The notes beneath the pieces were generated by a model. The model ran no database searches, had not been told where the DNA came from, and worked only from the letters and a program-made list of their open reading frames with translations. Both the position numbers and the translations under genes were made by a program. From Sphingomonadales bacterium (GTDB lineage Bacteria > Pseudomonadota > Alphaproteobacteria > Sphingomonadales > Sphingomonadaceae), in NCBI GenBank assembly GCA_018067055.1, contig JAGPVK010000244.1, positions 1 to 10,911 on the forward strand: a DNA stretch of 10,911 nucleotides. The letters are read 5' to 3'. Below, one piece after another: positions 7,017 through 10,911 of this stretch. Position 1 is the first letter of the stretch. Every line of letters begins with the position of its first letter.

Positions 7017-10000
7017 GTGAAACTGCGGAAAACCCAGCTATATTTTGTGATCATGCTGCTACTGCACATGGGCTTTCCGGATGCAATCAGCGCACAGCCG
7101 TTACAGCGCCCGGCCCCTCTGTCCGGACAGATAGCGGCAACCAAGGGCGGCGAGCAGGCGACGCTGATTCCCCGCAAGACATGGCAAAGAGCCGTGGTTC
7201 AGCAAGATCTCAAGGCGGGCGACGTCTTGCGCACCAATACCGCTGGCACGCTGGCAATCGTTTTTGCTGACGGCACCCAGGTGCGTCTGGGCAGGAATTC
7301 GGTGATGGTGGTGCGGCTGGTGAGCAAGAGCGGGCCTTCGACCCTGTCGCTCCAGCGCGGGCGCGCATGGGGCCGCAGCCCGCACAAACGCAGCAATCTT
7401 TCGATCGAGACGCCTTCGGCGACCGCCGCCATCCGGGGCACGGAATGGGCGATCAGCGCGGATGCGGATTCCAGCCGGTTGCAGGTCTTTTCCGGAACCG
7501 TCGAACTGTCGAACGCAGCAGGTTCGCTGACCGTCGAAGCCGGACAAGCCGCTTCGGTCTTGCGCGGTCAGGCACCAACGCGGACCGTGCTGGTCAACCC
7601 GAGCGGGCGCGAACAGATGCTCTATTTCGTCAATCTGGCCAGCGGGCTGGATTTGCTTGGCAATCAAAGCGATATCTTTGTCAGAGCGCGGCAGTCCGGC
7701 GCAGAAGGAGACTGGGAAACGGCATCCCGGCTGTTTGACGATCTCGCACAAGCGGACAGTCCGGCAGACCGGGCCGCGGGCGCCTATGGCCACTATATCG
7801 CGGCGGTGCAGCTGGGCGAAATGCCCTCTCCACCCAGTCCGGACGCGACTGCGGAAAACTATCTCGTGCGTAGCCTGATAGCTGCTTATGACGGCGATTT
7901 GCAAGCCGCGAAGCAGATCGCGGAAGACGGGTTGACGGCCTTTCCGGATGCAGCATCGCTCTACCAGACCAAGGCAGATGTAGAGGCCCTGCTGGGCGAT
8001 GCCAATGCCGCCATCGCAACCATGGCCAAGGCCCGAGCAGCTTTTCCTGCCGACATCAATCTCGCGATTGGCGAAGCCGATCTGTTGCGCGATTATCGCG
8101 GTAGCCCCAAGGCCGCGCGCGATCTTGTAAAGCCGATATTGGTAGCCGATCCAGACAATTTTCTCGCCCGGAAATCGCAGGCGAAAAACTGGATGGCTAT
8201 CGGCGGGCTCAAGGAAGCCAGTCGGCTGGTGACGAGAGCGCTGAAAACCCGGCCCTATGACGCCGAACTGGTCAGCATGCAGGCCCAGATAATGCTCGAG
8301 CAGAACAGATTGTCTGCCGCCAAGGTCGAGATTGACAAGGCTCTTGAAATGGACCCCGGAAACGCGCTGGCGGGCAATGCGCTGGCGCAATATTGGCGGC
8401 GCAAGGATCATCAGGATCGGGCGCTGGCGGCGGCGCTAGCCGCCTCGGCGCACAACCCCGACTACGGACTGGGCTTTCTTGGCCTGGCGCAGGTGCAGCA
8501 CGAACTGGGCGAACCGGGTCTGGCCGAGCAACAGCTTGATACCGCCGACCGGCTTGATGCGTATAATCCGGCCATTGCTCTGGCCCGCACCGGTGTCGCC
8601 TTACATGATTTCGCGGCCGATGACGCGATTGCAAATGCCCGAGAGGCGTTGAACCGCTACCGCGCGCGCGGCGGTGAATATGTCAATCTATCGGAAAATC
8701 GGGAAACCGGCAGTCTGGTCTCCCAGGCCTTTCGCTTCCTCGATCTGGAAGGCTGGGGCCGCTATTATGCCGATCGCGTGTTCGACAGTTTCACCCCGTC
8801 CAGCTATTTCGATCAGGCGATCAACCAGAGCCCCGGTCCGTTTCTGATCCGCGATGCCAATGGCAACTACAATGCCCAGCAGGCGAAAAATTTCGATGCG
8901 CTTTCCAGTTTCCTGCAAGGCGTCGCGCTCGACCCGTTGAGCGTTGCCAGTTCCAAGCGGCGGCTGCGGTTCGACAATGGCAATTTTGTCGAACCCAATA
9001 TTGGCGTCGCGATGCTGGATGAAAATCTGCGCAATCAGAAGACCGTCAGCGGCGGACTCGACACGATTTTTGACGCCCCCCTGCCCACTGCCATCTGGTT
9101 GCGTGGCAACTATACCGATATTTCCGACCATCGCCGTCGACCCGACATCAGCCCGTTCACGCGGCGGAGCGGCGGCGATAGCTGGTTTTTGAGCAGCTAT
9201 GTCGGGCTGGAACTGACACCGTCGGACAGTCTGGTTCTCAATGCCGAGTTGAACCATGACAAGGGCCTGTCCGAAACCAATGTCCTTGGCGTTCTGAACA
9301 ATAGTTTCGCGCTGGAAGAAGACCGGGAAAAGGACCGAAACTTTCTGTTCGGATTATATAATCACGAATTTGGCTATCGCGACCAGCTGACCATCGGTGC
9401 CGGCTTCGGCAGATCGCAGCTGAACGTCATCCTGCTGGATCCGACCAGCACGCTGCCCTTTGCCGACCGATTGTCGCAATATCGTGACACGTTCAGCTAT
9501 TTCAGCGCCAATTATGCCAAGGGCATTGGTTCTCTGGACCTCCGCATAGGCGTGGAATGGAGCGATATACGCTCGCATGACATGCGCGCAGATTATGATT
9601 TTTCACAGGGCATCGCCGATCCGGGTGCTCCGGTTTTCATCAAAGATGTGCGGACCACCGAAGCGCGGGCCTATCTCGATCTGCGCTATCATCCGATCGA
9701 GGCGCTGGTCGTGCAGGGGCAGCTTGAAGGCGTCGCCCGGGACAATGCTGGCGTCACCAGTCGTCCGCTCAACTGGCGCCTGGGCGGATCCTATGAGCCA
9801 ATCGAAGGCCAATGGCTGCGCGCTGCCTTCATCCGCCAGAGCCGGGGTCTGTTTGATTTCAGCTTTCGACCGGTTGCGGTTGCCGGCCTGCAGCCCAATT
9901 CGGTTCCCAGCTTCCGGCAAAGCCGCGGCGACAGTCTGATTTTCCGCTGGGATGCCGAGTGGTCGGATCGCCTGTTCACGACCGTCGAATATCAGGATCA

Positions 10001-10562
10001 GCAGCTGCAGGCGGTTGAATATGCCATTCCCGACTTGCCAGTGGATATTGCCGGCTTCCCGGTCTCGGTCAAACGGATCAGCGCCCAGGCCAATTTCTGG
10101 CTGGGTGGCAATATCGGGCTGCGCGCCGCTTATGCCTATACCGACAGCGCGATTGAGGGGGATTTCGTTTCCGGCGCCAATGTCAATCCGGCGATCGGTC
10201 CTAGCTATGGCTGCGCCACCGCCGGCCTGGGTTTCAATTTCGCCTGCACCTATGAACTGGGTGACCAGTTGCCGTTCGTGCCCGGCCATTTTGCCCGCGC
10301 TTCGCTGGTGTGGAGCCTGCCCGCGCCGATCCGGCTGAAAGCAACCCTGTCGGGCAGCTATATCGGCGGGCAGAGCGATGATCTGCGCCTGCCGATCGAA
10401 GATGTCATGCTGATTGATGCGAAGCTGGAATGGGAACCGCTGGACCGGCGACTGGCGTTCAATCTGGCGTTGCTCAACCTGCTCGACAATCGATATGACT
10501 CGGCCACTGGCGTTGCCGCACCGCGATTGACTGTGGTTGCGGGCGCGAGGGTGCGTTTCTGA
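7017..10562 (+). CDS. Exported FecR-domain, TPR-repeat, outer-membrane beta-barrel protein
   Basis: With the GTG at 7017 the protein has 1181 residues and a proper signal peptide: KLRK, then LYFVIMLLLHMGF, cut after AISA (26). A longer frame from ATG 6930 would add 29 residues without signal character. Domains: FecR-like domain (about 60-180), with DGTQVRLGRNS, TPSATAAIRGTEW (132-144) and VFSGTVEL; TPR array (about 225-545), with LEMDPGNALAGNALAQYWRR typical; a linker; then a barrel (about 640-1181) resembling a TonB-dependent receptor without plug, with LPFVPGHFARASLVW, LLNLLDNRYD and a terminal RVRF. The only two cysteines of the mature protein, C1066 and C1077, are close together in what looks like an outer loop and may form a disulphide. 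FecR and TPR parts would face the periplasm. TPR plus barrel recalls exopolysaccharide exporters such as PgaA and BcsC; a sensory role with the next gene is the alternative. Function unproven. Confidence 0.88.
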   Translation: MKLRKTQLYFVIMLLLHMGFPDAISAQPLQRPAPLSGQIAATKGGEQATLIPRKTWQRAVVQQDLKAGDVLRTNTAGTLAIVFADGTQVRLGRNSVMVVRLVSKSGPSTLSLQRGRAWGRSPHKRSNLSIETPSATAAIRGTEWAISADADSSRLQVFSGTVELSNAAGSLTVEAGQAASVLRGQAPTRTVLVNPSGREQMLYFVNLASGLDLLGNQSDIFVRARQSGAEGDWETASRLFDDLAQADSPADRAAGAYGHYIAAVQLGEMPSPPSPDATAENYLVRSLIAAYDGDLQAAKQIAEDGLTAFPDAASLYQTKADVEALLGDANAAIATMAKARAAFPADINLAIGEADLLRDYRGSPKAARDLVKPILVADPDNFLARKSQAKNWMAIGGLKEASRLVTRALKTRPYDAELVSMQAQIMLEQNRLSAAKVEIDKALEMDPGNALAGNALAQYWRRKDHQDRALAAALAASAHNPDYGLGFLGLAQVQHELGEPGLAEQQLDTADRLDAYNPAIALARTGVALHDFAADDAIANAREALNRYRARGGEYVNLSENRETGSLVSQAFRFLDLEGWGRYYADRVFDSFTPSSYFDQAINQSPGPFLIRDANGNYNAQQAKNFDALSSFLQGVALDPLSVASSKRRLRFDNGNFVEPNIGVAMLDENLRNQKTVSGGLDTIFDAPLPTAIWLRGNYTDISDHRRRPDISPFTRRSGGDSWFLSSYVGLELTPSDSLVLNAELNHDKGLSETNVLGVLNNSFALEEDREKDRNFLFGLYNHEFGYRDQLTIGAGFGRSQLNVILLDPTSTLPFADRLSQYRDTFSYFSANYAKGIGSLDLRIGVEWSDIRSHDMRADYDFSQGIADPGAPVFIKDVRTTEARAYLDLRYHPIEALVVQGQLEGVARDNAGVTSRPLNWRLGGSYEPIEGQWLRAAFIRQSRGLFDFSFRPVAVAGLQPNSVPSFRQSRGDSLIFRWDAEWSDRLFTTVEYQDQQLQAVEYAIPDLPVDIAGFPVSVKRISAQANFWLGGNIGLRAAYAYTDSAIEGDFVSGANVNPAIGPSYGCATAGLGFNFACTYELGDQLPFVPGHFARASLVWSLPAPIRLKATLSGSYIGGQSDDLRLPIEDVMLIDAKLEWEPLDRRLAFNLALLNLLDNRYDSATGVAAPRLTVVAGARVRF

Positions 10563-10911
10563 GTGGCCAAACAATGGATCACCGAAGGTTTTTCAACCAG
10601 CCACCGGCTGTCCGCCGTGATGCTGGTCACCGGGGCCGCACTTCTGGTCGGCTTGCTGAGCCTGACAACGGTGATGCAAGATCTTGACGGACGCAGCTTC
10701 GACTATCTGTCGACCATCGATCCGGTATTGCCCGACCAGCCCGGTGTCACGCTGATCGCGATTGACGAACCCAGCATGGGTGCCATCGGTCAGCAATGGC
10801 CCTGGCCGCGATCGCAACATGCAGAATTGATCCGTCAGCTGCGCAAGGCCGGGACCAAGGCGATTGCTTTCGACATCGTCTTTGCCGAGCCGACCGAGCC
10901 TGCGCAGGATC
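10563..10911 (+). CDS. CHASE2-domain membrane sensor protein, N-terminal part (runs off right edge)
   Basis: The first 116 residues of an inner-membrane sensor. The GTG start (10563) directly follows the TGA of the barrel gene, with GAGGG 11 bases upstream, so the two are almost surely co-transcribed and translationally coupled. A membrane segment (about residues 18-38, with VMLVTGAALLVGLLSL) leads into a CHASE2 domain: FDYLSTIDP, VTLIAIDEPSMGAIGQQWPW, RSQHAELIRQLRKAG and KAIAFDIVFAEP. CHASE2 is an extracytoplasmic sensor domain usually followed by further membrane helices and a cytoplasmic output such as an adenylate/guanylate cyclase, a GGDEF domain or a kinase; the output part is outside the window. 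A FecR-domain protein next to a CHASE2 protein is a recurring arrangement in alphaproteobacteria, as far as I recall, but the ligand is unknown. Confidence 0.9.
   Translation, partial: MAKQWITEGFSTSHRLSAVMLVTGAALLVGLLSLTTVMQDLDGRSFDYLSTIDPVLPDQPGVTLIAIDEPSMGAIGQQWPWPRSQHAELIRQLRKAGTKAIAFDIVFAEPTEPAQD

Noticed and set aside
7101..8411. 436-codon minus-strand frame opposite the FecR/TPR part of the barrel gene
   Set aside because: It is a reverse-strand shadow of a gene with strong domain evidence; there is no ribosome site or motif for it. The 304-codon minus-strand frame at 5685-6599 is rejected for the same reason.
1..10911. tRNA or rRNA genes, CRISPR arrays, transposase genes or long terminal inverted repeats
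   Set aside because: None were seen by reading. In particular no insertion sequence flanks the deletion scar at 5176-5514, so a transposon need not be invoked for it.

Overview
The window reads as a chromosomal segment of a Gram-negative alphaproteobacterium, most likely a sphingomonad (order Sphingomonadales). The reasons are a moderately high GC content, several TonB-dependent-receptor sequences with the wording typical of that group (TonB box of the VIVVTA type, plug motif VEVLRGPQGALYGRNATGG, a GNxFxFGNPF...PLRP C-terminus), and a FecR/TPR/beta-barrel protein followed by a CHASE2 protein. The genus cannot be decided from the sequence.

Left block (1-4897, all on the minus strand; transcription order is right to left): a metal-dependent amidohydrolase of the prolidase-like type (3668-4897), a large MalT/LAL-type STAND ATPase regulator with a C-terminal LuxR DNA-binding domain (877-3567), and the N-terminal 238 residues of a TonB-dependent receptor that runs off the left edge (1-714). 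A perfect spaced inverted repeat, TTGTAAC-N21-GTTACAA, lies between regulator and receptor (754-788). I infer a substrate-responsive uptake and hydrolysis locus: the receptor imports a small substrate, the regulator senses it or a derivative, and the hydrolase cleaves it. The substrate is unknown.

Middle (4898-5702): no intact gene. It holds a deletion scar. The minus strand carries the last ~60 residues of a second TonB-dependent receptor (5176-~5362). The plus strand carries the last ~50 residues of a di-haem cytochrome c peroxidase/MauG-like protein (~5363-5514). Both have lost their 5' parts, and these lost parts faced each other. The simplest history is an ancestral divergent gene pair that lost its shared promoter region and both N-termini in one deletion. 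The join lies at a 12-bp direct repeat with a 15-bp period.

Right block (5703-10911, plus strand): a TIGR03032/DUF4915-family protein of unknown function (5703-6839); a large exported protein with a FecR domain, a TPR array and a plug-less TonB-receptor-like outer-membrane barrel (7017-10562, starting at a GTG that restores a signal peptide); and the start of a CHASE2 membrane sensor (10563-window end), whose GTG start directly follows the previous stop. The last two look translationally coupled and may form an envelope-spanning sensor pair. This pair and the deletion scar are the most interesting content of the window.
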